Below are positions 24,964 to 33,260 of a stretch of 36,738 nt of DNA, piece after piece. The stretch lies in the NCBI GenBank assembly GCA_964631325.1, contig CAZVWJ010000024.1:1-36738 (forward strand). Direction: 5' to 3'. Every line of letters starts with the position of its first letter. The first letter of the stretch is position 1. The DNA is from CAZVWJ01 sp964631325 (lineage in GTDB: Bacteria; T1Sed10-126). Both the position numbers and the translations under genes were made by a program. The notes beneath the pieces are model-generated. The model did no database searches, was not told where the DNA came from, and worked only from the letters and a program-made list of their open reading frames with translations.

Positions 24964-26289
24964 ATGTATAAGTGCCAGAATTGTGGTTATACTTCCCCTG
25001 ACTGGCTGGGCCGGTGTCCTTCCTGTAATGAATTCGACACCATTAAATTGGTGGAAGAAAAAGCCAGCCGTGAGACTTCCGGTAAGCGGTCGGCAAAATT
25101 AAAACAGACTTCCCTCACTGATTTCAAATCCTCTGATTACACGCGTCAGGAAACAGGTATTTCTGAATTGGACCGTGTGTTAGGAGGCGGCCTGGTGCCC
25201 GGTTCAGTAGTCTTACTGGGCGGCGCACCGGGAATTGGAAAATCAACCCTTCTGCTCCAATGGGGCGCTACGTGGAACCATTCAGAAGCTTCAGTCCTTT
25301 ACGTAAATGGAGAAGAATCGGGTTCACAGATTGCCCGGCGGGCCCAGCGAATTGATAGTTTTTCAGATAATATAAAACTTCTTGAAGTAAATAAAATAGA
25401 GGCGTTAACAAACCAGCTTCAGGAACTGGAACCTTCTCTGGTTTTTATTGACTCTATTCAAACAGTAGTCAGTGAAGACTCCGGTGGGATGCCGGGCAGT
25501 GTAGCCCAGTTGAGGGCCGTGACACAAAAAATTGTCGACGCTGCCAAAAATTATACTATTCCTTTTATTCTCGTCGGTCATATTACCAAGCAGGGAGAGA
25601 TTGGCGGGCCTAAACGGCTTGAACACATGGTGGATACGGTGCTCTATTTTGACGACGCTCGCCGTGGTTATCGCTTGATTCGCAGTGTGAAAAATCGCTT
25701 TGGTCCGACCGGAGAAATAGGCCTTTTTGAAATGACTGGCCAGGGACTTGACCCGATTGCCGACCCCGGTAAGTATTTCCAGGGAACCCAGCGCCGTGAA
25801 AGTGGCTGTGCCCTGACAGTGACCCTGGAAGGTAGCCGGCCCCTGGTGGTTGAAGTTCAGGCCCTTGTCTCTCCCTCACAGTTTGGTTCACCCCAGCGTT
25901 CCACTACCGGCTATTCCAGACAACGTCTTTATATGCTGCTGGCGGTACTGGAGAAAAAATTAAATATTCCGCTTAGTAACGAGGATGTGTTCGTCAATGT
26001 GGCAGGGGGGCTCAGCCTGGATGATCCCGGAGCAGATTTAGCCGTGGCCCTGGCGATCGCCGGAAGCAGCAAGGACACGGCCTTTCCACCCCAGACTACT
26101 GCTTTCGGTGAAGTCGGACTTACCGGCGAAATTCGTCCCCCGGCTCAGGTCGACCGGCGAATAAAAGAATGCATGAAACTGGATTGTCTGCCGGCGATTG
26201 TCGGAGGCAATAAAGAAAAAGACGTTCCAGAAGAAGATATTTATTATTCAACTTCTATTGCAGAATCGGTCAATTTATTGATAAACTAA
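24964..26289 (+). CDS. radA: DNA repair protein RadA
   Basis: A 441-residue RadA/Sms, a RecA-related helicase that extends recombination intermediates by branch migration. The N-terminal zinc finger is CQNC...CPSC (C4, C7, C18, C21). Walker A GAPGIGKS is at 87-94 and the RadA-specific KNRFG motif at 242-246. The C-terminal ~150 residues are the Lon-protease-like domain (VFVNVAGGLSLDDPGADLAV). The ribosome site is distant (AAAGGA about 14 nt before ATG 24964). It follows dnaB by 36 nt, where Firmicutes usually have clpC before radA. Confidence 0.96.
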   Translation: MYKCQNCGYTSPDWLGRCPSCNEFDTIKLVEEKASRETSGKRSAKLKQTSLTDFKSSDYTRQETGISELDRVLGGGLVPGSVVLLGGAPGIGKSTLLLQWGATWNHSEASVLYVNGEESGSQIARRAQRIDSFSDNIKLLEVNKIEALTNQLQELEPSLVFIDSIQTVVSEDSGGMPGSVAQLRAVTQKIVDAAKNYTIPFILVGHITKQGEIGGPKRLEHMVDTVLYFDDARRGYRLIRSVKNRFGPTGEIGLFEMTGQGLDPIADPGKYFQGTQRRESGCALTVTLEGSRPLVVEVQALVSPSQFGSPQRSTTGYSRQRLYMLLAVLEKKLNIPLSNEDVFVNVAGGLSLDDPGADLAVALAIAGSSKDTAFPPQTTAFGEVGLTGEIRPPAQVDRRIKECMKLDCLPAIVGGNKEKDVPEEDIYYSTSIAESVNLLIN

Positions 26290-26350
26290 ATAATATACAT
26301 AGAGATTATTTTAGACTCGTTATAATACTTTAATCAAGGAAGGTGATATT

Positions 26351-27364
26351 ATGTATAGACGCATAGCTACTCTTATTTTTTTTGTTTTTCTCGGTTTTTT
26401 TACAGGAGTTTTAACAACAGGTTTCTTGTCCTATTCCACCTTGCTTTTCACTCTTTTTGGGGCCGCAATTGGAGTTTATATTTACCTGTTAGACCGCCAT
26501 CTGTCCCAGTGTTCTTACCGGGTTCTCCTGGGCGGAAGTATTGGAGGAATTATTGGCTTTTTTATTGGGCTGGCTTCTGTAATCGGAATTCTCCAGGCCA
26601 TTTCGTATTTTCATGCCGGAGCACTTGAATTTCACGGTTCTGCTTTTCTGCCCCTTGTAATCTGTTTTTTAGGTTTGGTTTACGTGGGATTTTACCTCGG
26701 AATAATCGTAGTTAAAAAAATGGACGCAAAGGTAAAAAAACGGCAACAGGGAGAGAGTAGTGTTTCTCCAAAACTCCTCGACACCAGTGTTATTATTGAC
26801 GGTCGAATTGCGGATATTGTGGAGATAGGTTTTATGGAAGGAACTTTTGTAGTTCCCAAGTTTATCATCAAAGAAATGCAGAATATGGCTGATTCCGGTA
26901 CTAGATTGAAACGTGAAAGAGGCCGCCGGGGATTGGATATTCTTAATCGGATGCGGACTGACCTTCCGGTTGAAATTTTTATAACTGACCTGGATTTTCC
27001 CCACATTGATGAAGTGGACTCCAAACTGGTTGCTGCCGCCGAGGAACTGGATGCCAAGATTGTCACTAATGACTTTAACTTGAATAAAGTAGCCCGGCTT
27101 GAAGGGTTGGGAGTGCTTAACATTAACGAATTGAGTAACGCGGTAAAACCGGTCTTTATTCCGGGCGAGGAATTTGAAATAGAAGTTATCAAAGAGGGGG
27201 AAGAAGAAGAACAGGGTGTGGGGTATCTTGAAGATGGAACGATGGTGGTGGTTGAAGAAGGTCAAAATTACGTTGGTGAAAAAATTAACGTAACCGTAAC
27301 CAGCGTAATCCAGACCAGTGCGGGCCGAATGATCTTTACCCAGGCCGGCAGAATTGAAAATTAA
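26351..27364 (+). CDS. membrane PIN/TRAM domain protein (YacL-like)
   Basis: A 337-residue protein. Four N-terminal membrane helices (about 5-27, 29-47, 57-82, 98-122) lead to a PIN nuclease-fold domain (~140-265) that keeps the acidic residues D144 and D150 (LLDTSVIIDGRI) and the TNDFNLN motif. The C-terminal TRAM domain (~275-335) has the pattern VVEEGQNYVGEKINVTV. This matches the B. subtilis YacL type, which sits at the same place between the radA region and ispD. A ribonuclease or RNA-binding role is inferred from the domains; the physiological target is unknown. GGAAGGTGAT precedes ATG 26351. A TATAAT (26321-26326) lies upstream without a clear -35. Confidence 0.9.
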   Translation: MYRRIATLIFFVFLGFFTGVLTTGFLSYSTLLFTLFGAAIGVYIYLLDRHLSQCSYRVLLGGSIGGIIGFFIGLASVIGILQAISYFHAGALEFHGSAFLPLVICFLGLVYVGFYLGIIVVKKMDAKVKKRQQGESSVSPKLLDTSVIIDGRIADIVEIGFMEGTFVVPKFIIKEMQNMADSGTRLKRERGRRGLDILNRMRTDLPVEIFITDLDFPHIDEVDSKLVAAAEELDAKIVTNDFNLNKVARLEGLGVLNINELSNAVKPVFIPGEEFEIEVIKEGEEEEQGVGYLEDGTMVVVEEGQNYVGEKINVTVTSVIQTSAGRMIFTQAGRIEN

Positions 27365-27434
27365 TCTTTCCTCAATTTTGTATTTCCCGGTAGATTAATT
27401 ACAGTTATTTAATTGATCCTGTTCGAGGTGTTTA

Positions 27435-28160
27435 GTGGTGAATTTTGGTCTGCTGCTTGCCGGTGGTTGGGGAAAAAGGTTCGAAAACAGAAAGCCAAAA
27501 CAATTTGTTTCCTTAGCCGGGAATCCAGTGCTTTTTTATTCTCTGAAAGTTTTTGAAGAATCTTCAAAAATTGATAAATACGGACTGGTAGTGGCCGACT
27601 CCTGGGAAGAAAAAGCCGTAGAAGTTTATAATAGTTCAGAGGGAAAAAAATGTGAATTCATAGTTTCCGGTGGAAATTCCCGGCGGGGTTCAGTAGCAAA
27701 CGGCTTGAATAAAGCTGCTGAAAAATTATCAGAAAATATTAACAGGGTTGTGGTGCATGATACTGCTCGTCCGGCAATCACAATTGAACTGGTAAAAAAA
27801 ATAATTTCCCGGTATGAAGAAAGTCCTGAAAAAATCAAAGGGGTTATTCCTGCCCTGTCGCTTCGAGACACGGTAAAAAGGGTAAAAAAGAGTAGCCCTG
27901 ACCAGGTTGAAAAAACTCTGGATCGGAGCCGTCTACGGCGAATACAGACCCCGCAAGTTTTTGATTTTTCAGTTTTGCACCGGGTCCACAACCAGTGGGG
28001 AGAAAATATAGAACCCACCGATGACGCAATGATGGTCGAAGAAGACGGTAAAGAAATTTTGGTCTGTTCCGGCCTGAAAGAAAATCATAAACTGACTTAC
28101 CCCCGGGACCTGCAATTATTGGAATTTTACCTCAACAAACGACACAAAGGCGAGCAATAG
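27435..28160 (+). CDS. ispD: 2-C-methyl-D-erythritol 4-phosphate cytidylyltransferase
   Basis: A 241-residue IspD, the third step of the MEP pathway for isoprenoid precursors: it transfers CMP from CTP to MEP. The nucleotide-binding loop is LLLAGGWGKRFENRKPKQF; Gly-Trp replaces the more common GxG start, but Arg and Lys of the signature remain. HDTARPAIT and IQTPQVFD are the other family motifs. The start is GTG 27435 or the next codon GTG 27438, which is better spaced from GAGGTG. The stop overlaps the ispF start by one base. Confidence 0.94.
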   Translation: MVNFGLLLAGGWGKRFENRKPKQFVSLAGNPVLFYSLKVFEESSKIDKYGLVVADSWEEKAVEVYNSSEGKKCEFIVSGGNSRRGSVANGLNKAAEKLSENINRVVVHDTARPAITIELVKKIISRYEESPEKIKGVIPALSLRDTVKRVKKSSPDQVEKTLDRSRLRRIQTPQVFDFSVLHRVHNQWGENIEPTDDAMMVEEDGKEILVCSGLKENHKLTYPRDLQLLEFYLNKRHKGEQ

Positions 28161-28639
28161 TGATAAATTTTCGTAATGGACTTGGTTGGGACCGCCATCA
28201 ACTGGAACCCGGAGACAAATTTTATCTGGCTGGAATCGAAATCACCGCTGAAGTTACAACCGTTGGCCACAGTGATGCTGATCCCGCTCTCCACGCCCTG
28301 ATTGACGCTCTTCTGGGGGCGGCCGGACTGGGGGATATTGGCCAGCATTTTTCCCCGGGTAAAGAGAAGTGGAAGGACGTCTCCTCGCTTAAATTACTAA
28401 AATTAACTCGCGATATAATTAGCGAAGAGGGCTGGCGGCCGGTAAACCTGGATCTAAATATTATTCTGGAAGGGATTAAACTGGCCCCGTATCGTCAGAA
28501 AATGAGAGGAAAAATAAAAAAATATTTACCGGATGCTGAGGAAATAAATATTAAATTCAAAACCGCAGAAAAACTTGATGCGGTAGGGAGAGGAAAAGCA
28601 ATCGAAGCCCAGGCTATTGTTTTACTCACAAAAAAATAA
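28160..28639 (+). CDS. ispF: 2-C-methyl-D-erythritol 2,4-cyclodiphosphate synthase
   Basis: A 159-residue IspF, the fifth step of the MEP pathway: it cyclises CDP-ME 2-phosphate and releases CMP. Metal ligands are in GWDRHQLEPG (Asp and His) and in GHSDADPALHALIDALLGAA; then GDIGQHF. KTAEKLDAVGRGKAIEAQAI is the CDP-binding C-terminal motif. GTG 28160 overlaps the ispD stop, so the two are translationally coupled and supply successive (though not adjacent) steps of one pathway. Confidence 0.95.
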   Translation: MINFRNGLGWDRHQLEPGDKFYLAGIEITAEVTTVGHSDADPALHALIDALLGAAGLGDIGQHFSPGKEKWKDVSSLKLLKLTRDIISEEGWRPVNLDLNIILEGIKLAPYRQKMRGKIKKYLPDAEEINIKFKTAEKLDAVGRGKAIEAQAIVLLTKK

Positions 28640-28648
28640 AACAATGAT

Positions 28649-28790
28649 CTTATGAGTCCACTGCAAAAAGTCTCCCCTCCTCTGGTGTGAGGGGACCAAG
28701 GGGAGGGGGATGGCTTTGAATCGTTGATTCACCCCCCTTTGTGTTTCCCCCCATCAAGAGGGGAAAGTTCTTGCAGTAGACTCATCTTAT
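28649..28790. mobile_element. MITE-like inverted-repeat element upstream of gltX
   Basis: The left end GAGTCCACTGCAAAAAGTCT and the right end (AGTTCTTGCAGTAGACTC) are imperfect inverted repeats. They continue inward as CTCCCCTCCTCT on the left and AGAGGGGAAAG on the right. CTTAT occurs on both flanks (28649-28653 and 28786-28790), a possible target duplication. The interior (~28700-28745) is short, G- or C-run rich and non-coding. No transposase is inside, as expected for a non-autonomous element. Confidence 0.6.
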
Positions 28791-28800
28791 AGTTTATAAA
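28771..28800 (+). promoter_or_regulatory. possible gltX promoter reaching into the MITE-like element
   Basis: TTGCAG (28771-28776) inside the right inverted repeat, an 18-nt spacer and TATAAA (28795-28800) lie 33 nt before ATG 28833. The -10 is good and the -35 is poor. Confidence 0.35.
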
Positions 28801-28832
28801 ATATGAGTGATAAGTTTTAAGGAGGCCTAATA

Positions 28833-30278
28833 ATGAACAATAAAGTTAGAACCAGGTTTGCTCCCAGCCCGACGGGAGATTTGCATGTTGGTGGGGCACG
28901 AACAGCACTTTTCAACTGGCTTTTTACCAGAAATAACGGGGGAGAGTTCATCCTCCGGGTAGAAGATACTGATTTTGATCGTTCGGCTAATAAGCATACT
29001 GAGCAAATTATCTCCGCTTTGAAATGGCTGGGATTGGACTGGGACGAAGGACCGGAGGTAAAAGGCCCCCATGCTCCTTATTTTCAGAGTGAGCGGCTGC
29101 AAAGATATCAGGAGGTAGTTGAAGAATTAGAAGACCGTGGAGTAGTATATAGATGTTACTGCACACCCGAGGAACTGGAGGAGCAGCGTAAACGTCAGCG
29201 GGCGCGACATGAACCCCCAAGATACTCAGGCCGTTGTCGTAATTTAAGTGAGGAGCAAAAGAAAAAATTTGAAGAAGAGGGGCGGGATTATACTTACCGT
29301 TACAAAATTCCCCGAGAACCTGTAGTAGTCGATGATATAGTTAAAGGTGATGTTAAATTCCCTCCCGACCAGGTGGGAGACTTTATTGTCGTAAAATCCA
29401 ATGGTACTCCCTCATATAATTTTGCCGTGGTGGTGGATGATCACGACATGGAAATAAGCCACGTAATTCGCGGTGACGATCACCTGAGTAATACCCCGCG
29501 TCAACTTTACCTCTACCGGGAACTGGGCTGGGAACCACCGCGCTGGTGTCATCTGGCGATGATCCTGGGGGAAGACGGAGAGCGTCTGTCCAAACGCCAC
29601 GGAGCCACGGATGTCCAGGCTTATCGGAAAGAAGGCTACTTGCCGGAAGGGATTCTCAATGGACTGGCTCTTTTAGGCTGGTCCCCCCCGGACGGGGTTG
29701 AGGTAAAAACAGTAAAAGAACTCGTTGAATCATTTTCACTGGAGCGGGTAAATACCTCTGCTTCCCGGTTTGATTACGATAAAGTTCGCTATCTGAACGG
29801 GAAACACCTTCGTTCACTGCCGGCCGCGAAAATTGCCGACCTACTCGGGGATGAGTTTCTGCCCGAAGAAATGTCCGTAGAAGATCAGGAAAATTTAGAG
29901 GAAATGGCTGAAGTCTTTCGCGATCAACTGGAGCTACTTTCTGATTTTCCCCGGCTTTACCGACAGTATTTTACTTCTGACTTTAAAACTAAACAAGAAG
30001 CAATTCAATGGCTGGGAGAGAAAGATAGCGCCGTCTCTATAATTAATTCTTTCCGAGACCAAATAAAAAAGGCCGACTCGTTTGACCTTTCGGCAGTAAA
30101 AAATCTTATCTCTACTACGGGTGAAAAAACCGGGGCAAGCGGCGGAGATCTATATCACCCAATGCGAGTCGCAGTTACCGGTCAACTGGAAGGTCCGGAA
30201 TTTCATAAGTTAATGCCGTTACTTGGCCGGGAGAGATGTTTGGAACGGATTGATACAGTCCTTGAAGCTACCGGCTAA
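28833..30278 (+). CDS. gltX: glutamyl-tRNA synthetase
   Basis: A 481-residue class I synthetase that charges tRNA-Glu. The HIGH-type motif is DLHVGGARTA (H18), inside PSPTGDLHVGG, and the KMSKS-type motif is ERLSKRHGATDV. A zinc-type segment in the acceptor-binding domain has CYCTPEELEEQ...RYSGRC. IRGDDHLSNTPRQLYLYREL is the conserved catalytic-domain block. The C-terminal anticodon domain ends with MRVAVTGQLEGPEFHKLM. AAGGAGG precedes ATG 28833. Whether it also misacylates tRNA-Gln cannot be told here. It is separated from ispF by the MITE-like element. Confidence 0.97.
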   Translation: MNNKVRTRFAPSPTGDLHVGGARTALFNWLFTRNNGGEFILRVEDTDFDRSANKHTEQIISALKWLGLDWDEGPEVKGPHAPYFQSERLQRYQEVVEELEDRGVVYRCYCTPEELEEQRKRQRARHEPPRYSGRCRNLSEEQKKKFEEEGRDYTYRYKIPREPVVVDDIVKGDVKFPPDQVGDFIVVKSNGTPSYNFAVVVDDHDMEISHVIRGDDHLSNTPRQLYLYRELGWEPPRWCHLAMILGEDGERLSKRHGATDVQAYRKEGYLPEGILNGLALLGWSPPDGVEVKTVKELVESFSLERVNTSASRFDYDKVRYLNGKHLRSLPAAKIADLLGDEFLPEEMSVEDQENLEEMAEVFRDQLELLSDFPRLYRQYFTSDFKTKQEAIQWLGEKDSAVSIINSFRDQIKKADSFDLSAVKNLISTTGEKTGASGGDLYHPMRVAVTGQLEGPEFHKLMPLLGRERCLERIDTVLEATG

Positions 30279-30500
30279 TCTCTTCCCACTGAATTTAAGA
30301 ATACCTTATGAGCTTTTCATTTTAACCTAATTTGCCTCTGTAAAATCCCTTTAAAATCTCCTGTTTCATTAAGTAACACCACACCACCTTCGAATTCGGG
30401 CTTAATAATTAAAGGCAAATGCCGATGCTAATAATAGGGGAGAGGTCTCAACAAAGGACGAGTATCTACCAGTTTATGACATAACAGGGAGGTTTTTAAA
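30279..30500. other. 222-nt intergenic region, gltX to glycosyltransferase
   Basis: No gene, clear promoter or known riboswitch is recognised. It contains a short GGC-AAAT-GCC hairpin (near 30413) and a purine-rich stretch leading to the strong GGGAGG ribosome site of the next gene. Confidence 0.4.
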
Positions 30501-31781
30501 ATGGTTAATAAGGAATTGAGAATAGGATTCGTTTTAACCCGGCTTTCCGGTACAGACGGAGTTTCTCTGGAAGCTAAAAAATGGGATAGGGTGTTCATGG
30601 ATGCGGGACATAAAACCTTCTATATGGGCGGAAAACTGGAAACTCCGGAAGCCTGTTCACATACGGTAGATGAATGTCATTTCCATCACCCGGAAATAAA
30701 AGAAATCCATGACCGCTGCTTTCGTAACGGAACCTCCCGGGCAACGGATATATCCGAAAAAATACAAAAGTTAAAACTAAAGCTAAAAAAGGAAATTAAT
30801 AATTTTGTAGACAAGTTTGACCTTGATTTACTTGTCGCTGAAAATACTTTAACAATTCCCATGAATATTCCGCTTGGTTTAGCACTTGCCCAAGTTATCG
30901 CGGAAACTGAGGAACTACCGGTCATTGCCCATCATCACGATTTTTACTGGGAGCGAGACCGATTTCTCTCCAATTGCGTCTGGGATTATTTGAATGCCGC
31001 ATTCCCACCAACTTTTCACCAAATACATCACGTGGTTATTAATTCTTCGGCCGGGCATCAACTGGCCCACCGGAAAGGACTTTCTTCTACCCTGATTCCA
31101 AATGTCCTTGATTTTAGCGAATCCCCACCAACACCCGAAACTCTTGATGACTATGCTTCTGATGTGCGGGAAAATTTTGGTATCGGCGAAGACGAATTAT
31201 TTGTCCTGCAACCAACCCGAATAGTTCCCCGGAAAAATATTGAGGAGGCAATTGAACTCTTAAGTTATCTGGATCGCCCCTGCAAGATGTTAATTTCCCA
31301 TGCCTCGGGCGATGAGGGTTATGAATACGAACAGCACTTAAAACGATACGCTCGTCACATGGAAGTTGATACCCTTTTCGTGGCGGATCAGATCGGACCC
31401 GAGCGGGGTACAACCGAGCAGGGGGAGAAGATTTATTCCCTGGATGATATTTATCCTCATGCTGATCTTGTCACTTATCCCTCCGACTATGAAGGATTTG
31501 GTAACGCCTTCATTGAGACTGTCTACTACAAAAAACCGATTGTGGTTAATAACTATTCGGTTTTTTCTATGGATATTAAGCCAAAAGGTTTTGAAGTGAT
31601 TAATTTTAACGGCTACATTAAGAAAAATACGGTGGAAAAAACAAAGCGAATAGTGGACAATCCCGAAACACGGCGAGAAATAGTAGAAACAAATTTTGAA
31701 CTCGGTAGAAAATACTACTCCGTTAGTGGATTGAGACGTAAACTTCAGACACTACTTGATGAAATTTTCGGAATGCAGTAG
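30501..31781 (+). CDS. GT4-type (GT-B fold) glycosyltransferase
   Basis: A 426-residue retaining glycosyltransferase. The N-terminal acceptor domain opens with IGFVLTRLSGTDGVSLEAKKW, with the Gly-rich loop that binds the donor phosphate. The C-terminal donor domain has QPTRIVPRKNIEEAIELL (Arg and Lys contacting the diphosphate) and YPSDYEGFGNAFIET, the E-x7-E motif. No signal peptide or membrane segment is visible, so it is cytoplasmic and probably makes a soluble sugar compound or acts on a lipid at the membrane. It stands alone rather than in a polysaccharide cluster; synthesis of a glycosylated compatible solute is a guess. Strong GGGAGG precedes ATG 30501. Confidence 0.88.
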   Translation: MVNKELRIGFVLTRLSGTDGVSLEAKKWDRVFMDAGHKTFYMGGKLETPEACSHTVDECHFHHPEIKEIHDRCFRNGTSRATDISEKIQKLKLKLKKEINNFVDKFDLDLLVAENTLTIPMNIPLGLALAQVIAETEELPVIAHHHDFYWERDRFLSNCVWDYLNAAFPPTFHQIHHVVINSSAGHQLAHRKGLSSTLIPNVLDFSESPPTPETLDDYASDVRENFGIGEDELFVLQPTRIVPRKNIEEAIELLSYLDRPCKMLISHASGDEGYEYEQHLKRYARHMEVDTLFVADQIGPERGTTEQGEKIYSLDDIYPHADLVTYPSDYEGFGNAFIETVYYKKPIVVNNYSVFSMDIKPKGFEVINFNGYIKKNTVEKTKRIVDNPETRREIVETNFELGRKYYSVSGLRRKLQTLLDEIFGMQ

Positions 31782-31875
31782 ATTCAAATAAATCCTTTCT
31801 GTGGGCTATGGTTTTAAAAAATTTCCTTGCCCGAATAAATTCCCGGCAAACAGAACTTCGAACAAAACCTCAGAA

Positions 31876-31964
31876 CGTCATTCCGGACAAGGGAGCGTAG
31901 CGACCGCGATCCGGGATCCATAAGTATTTAATAACTGGATTGCCGGGTCAAGCCCGGCAATGAC
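31876..31964. repeat. REPIN-like pair of inverted REP sequences
   Basis: The left unit begins CGTCATTCCGGACAAGGGAG and ends GATCCGGGATCCA (31876-31920). The right unit is TGGATTGCCGGGTC followed by AAGCCCGGCAATGAC (31936-31964). The outer ends GTCATTCCGG and CCGGCAATGAC are inverted relative to each other, as in REPIN doublets. The right unit matches the core and AATGAC tail of the repeats at 5327-5410. Confidence 0.7.
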
Positions 31965-31970
31965 AAATTC

Positions 31971-31994
31971 ATTTTGAAGTTCTGACTTCAAAAT
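31971..31994. repeat. perfect 10-bp palindrome
   Basis: ATTTTGAAGT (31971-31980), loop TCTG, then ACTTCAAAAT (31985-31994). No T-run follows on either strand, so it is not a typical terminator; it lies 6 nt after the REPIN-like pair and may be part of that repeat or a regulatory hairpin. Confidence 0.6.
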
Positions 31995-32167
31995 GCTATT
32001 GTTGCCAGTTTCTAATATGTTAGTTACCATCTTGGTTGTATAATTTGTCGAGGGAGGTAACCACACTCCCTTTTAAATAATTTAATTTGAAGAAAAATTG
32101 AACTTAAACTTTATTGAATAGAGTTATCGTACAGAACTTTATTTCTTAAATCATCTGGTGATTTCTG

Positions 32168-33211
32168 ATGTTCGGTCTGGCCGATAAGAGGTTTGATTTG
32201 TTTCTGATTATTCTAACAGCGGGTGTGTTTTTAATTTGTGGTGGAATCCAATCTATATATGCCAAAAATGCTAAAAATAGTAACGTTGTTTTGCGAGTTA
32301 ATAACAAGACTTTAACTCAGGCGGAATTTCAGAATAAATTTAACTCACGCTGGAAAAAAATGAGCAGACGGTTCCAGAAATTACCACCCCGGCGGAAAAA
32401 GATGATTAAGTCACGGGTTAAACAATCCTTGAAAAAACAAATGACTCAAAGATTGGCTTTGCTCAGTGCAGTAGAAAAAAGTCAACTTCAGATCTCTGAA
32501 AGCGAAATTGAACAGTTTTATCAAGAGCAATTTCCTACCCAAAAAAGAAAGCAGCAGGCCATGAAGCGGTTTGGGGTTGATAAAGCGGGTTTGAAGAAAA
32601 AAGTCCGTGAAATGTTATTGATTCAAAAATTCATTCAGGAAAATATTGGAGAAATCCAGGTTTCTAAGGAAGAAATGAAAAATTATTATCAGAAAAATAA
32701 AAAGAAATTTCAACAGCCTGAAAAAGTTAAAGCCCGGCATATTTTGATTAATACGAAAAAACGTAGTGAAACCGAAGCTAAAAATTTGGCTCAAAAAGTA
32801 AAATCCGAGCTTGAGTCCGGGAAAGATTTTTGTAAAGAAGCCAAAGAATACTCGGATGGACCGTCCGGAAAAAAATGTGGAAAACTGGGGTATTTCTCCC
32901 GCCAGCGGATGGTGCCACCGTTTTCTCAGGCAGCTTTTAATCTGAGCAGAGGTGAATACTCCAATCCGGTCAAAACCCGCTTTGGCTACCACATTATTGA
33001 AAAGCTTGACCAAAAATCAGGGAGTACCACAAAATTTTCTGATGTTAAGGCCAGAATAAACGAACAAATAAAACAGCAGAAAAAACGTAAAAAAGCACAG
33101 AAATTTATTACTAATTTAATAGAAAAATCGGATGTTGAACGTAATTTTCCAAATCCCGGCAGTCAGTTTAACTCACCCCGTCGCCGGCGGCCTGCTCAAC
33201 CCAAAAAGTAA
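32168..33211 (+). CDS. secreted parvulin-type peptidyl-prolyl isomerase / foldase 1
   Basis: A 347-residue SurA/PrsA-like foldase. An N-terminal signal (LFLIILTAGVFLICGG, likely cut near IYA-KN) is followed by a SurA_N-like helical region (~40-165). A parvulin domain follows (~173-280): VKARHILINTKKRSETEAK, YSDGPSG, GKLGYFSRQRM, TRFGYHIIEKL. The protein is strongly basic (Lys/Arg/Gln), unlike the acidic cytoplasmic proteins around it, and ends in a basic Pro-rich tail. C222 (DFC) and C237 (KCG) replace the usual DFA and GG positions; the same pair is in the next gene. It should help exported proteins fold outside the membrane. ATG 32168 has only a weak GGTGA site. Confidence 0.9.
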   Translation: MFGLADKRFDLFLIILTAGVFLICGGIQSIYAKNAKNSNVVLRVNNKTLTQAEFQNKFNSRWKKMSRRFQKLPPRRKKMIKSRVKQSLKKQMTQRLALLSAVEKSQLQISESEIEQFYQEQFPTQKRKQQAMKRFGVDKAGLKKKVREMLLIQKFIQENIGEIQVSKEEMKNYYQKNKKKFQQPEKVKARHILINTKKRSETEAKNLAQKVKSELESGKDFCKEAKEYSDGPSGKKCGKLGYFSRQRMVPPFSQAAFNLSRGEYSNPVKTRFGYHIIEKLDQKSGSTTKFSDVKARINEQIKQQKKRKKAQKFITNLIEKSDVERNFPNPGSQFNSPRRRRPAQPKK

Positions 33212-33260
33212 AGTTCTAACAAAAGGAAATTTTTAAGCTAATTTTTCAGGAGGTCATTGT

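Larger units (their letters stand above)
31782..32167. other. 386-nt intergenic region with REPIN-like pair and palindrome
   Basis: Non-coding. It holds the REP-like pair at 31876-31964 and a perfect palindrome at 31971-31994 (both listed separately). The part from 32000 to 32167 is AT-rich and presumably carries the foldase promoter, but no hexamer pair is convincing. Confidence 0.6.

Noticed and set aside
26669..27265. 198-residue minus-strand open frame opposite the PIN/TRAM gene
   Set aside because: Antisense to well-conserved PIN and TRAM domains; its low-complexity Phe/His/Asn-rich translation is typical of a shadow.
30400..30500. Possible riboswitch before the glycosyltransferase (TCTACC-like and GGCAAATGCC segments)
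   Set aside because: No full match to purine, preQ1, THF, ykkC or c-di-GMP cores could be laid out; only a short hairpin is present.
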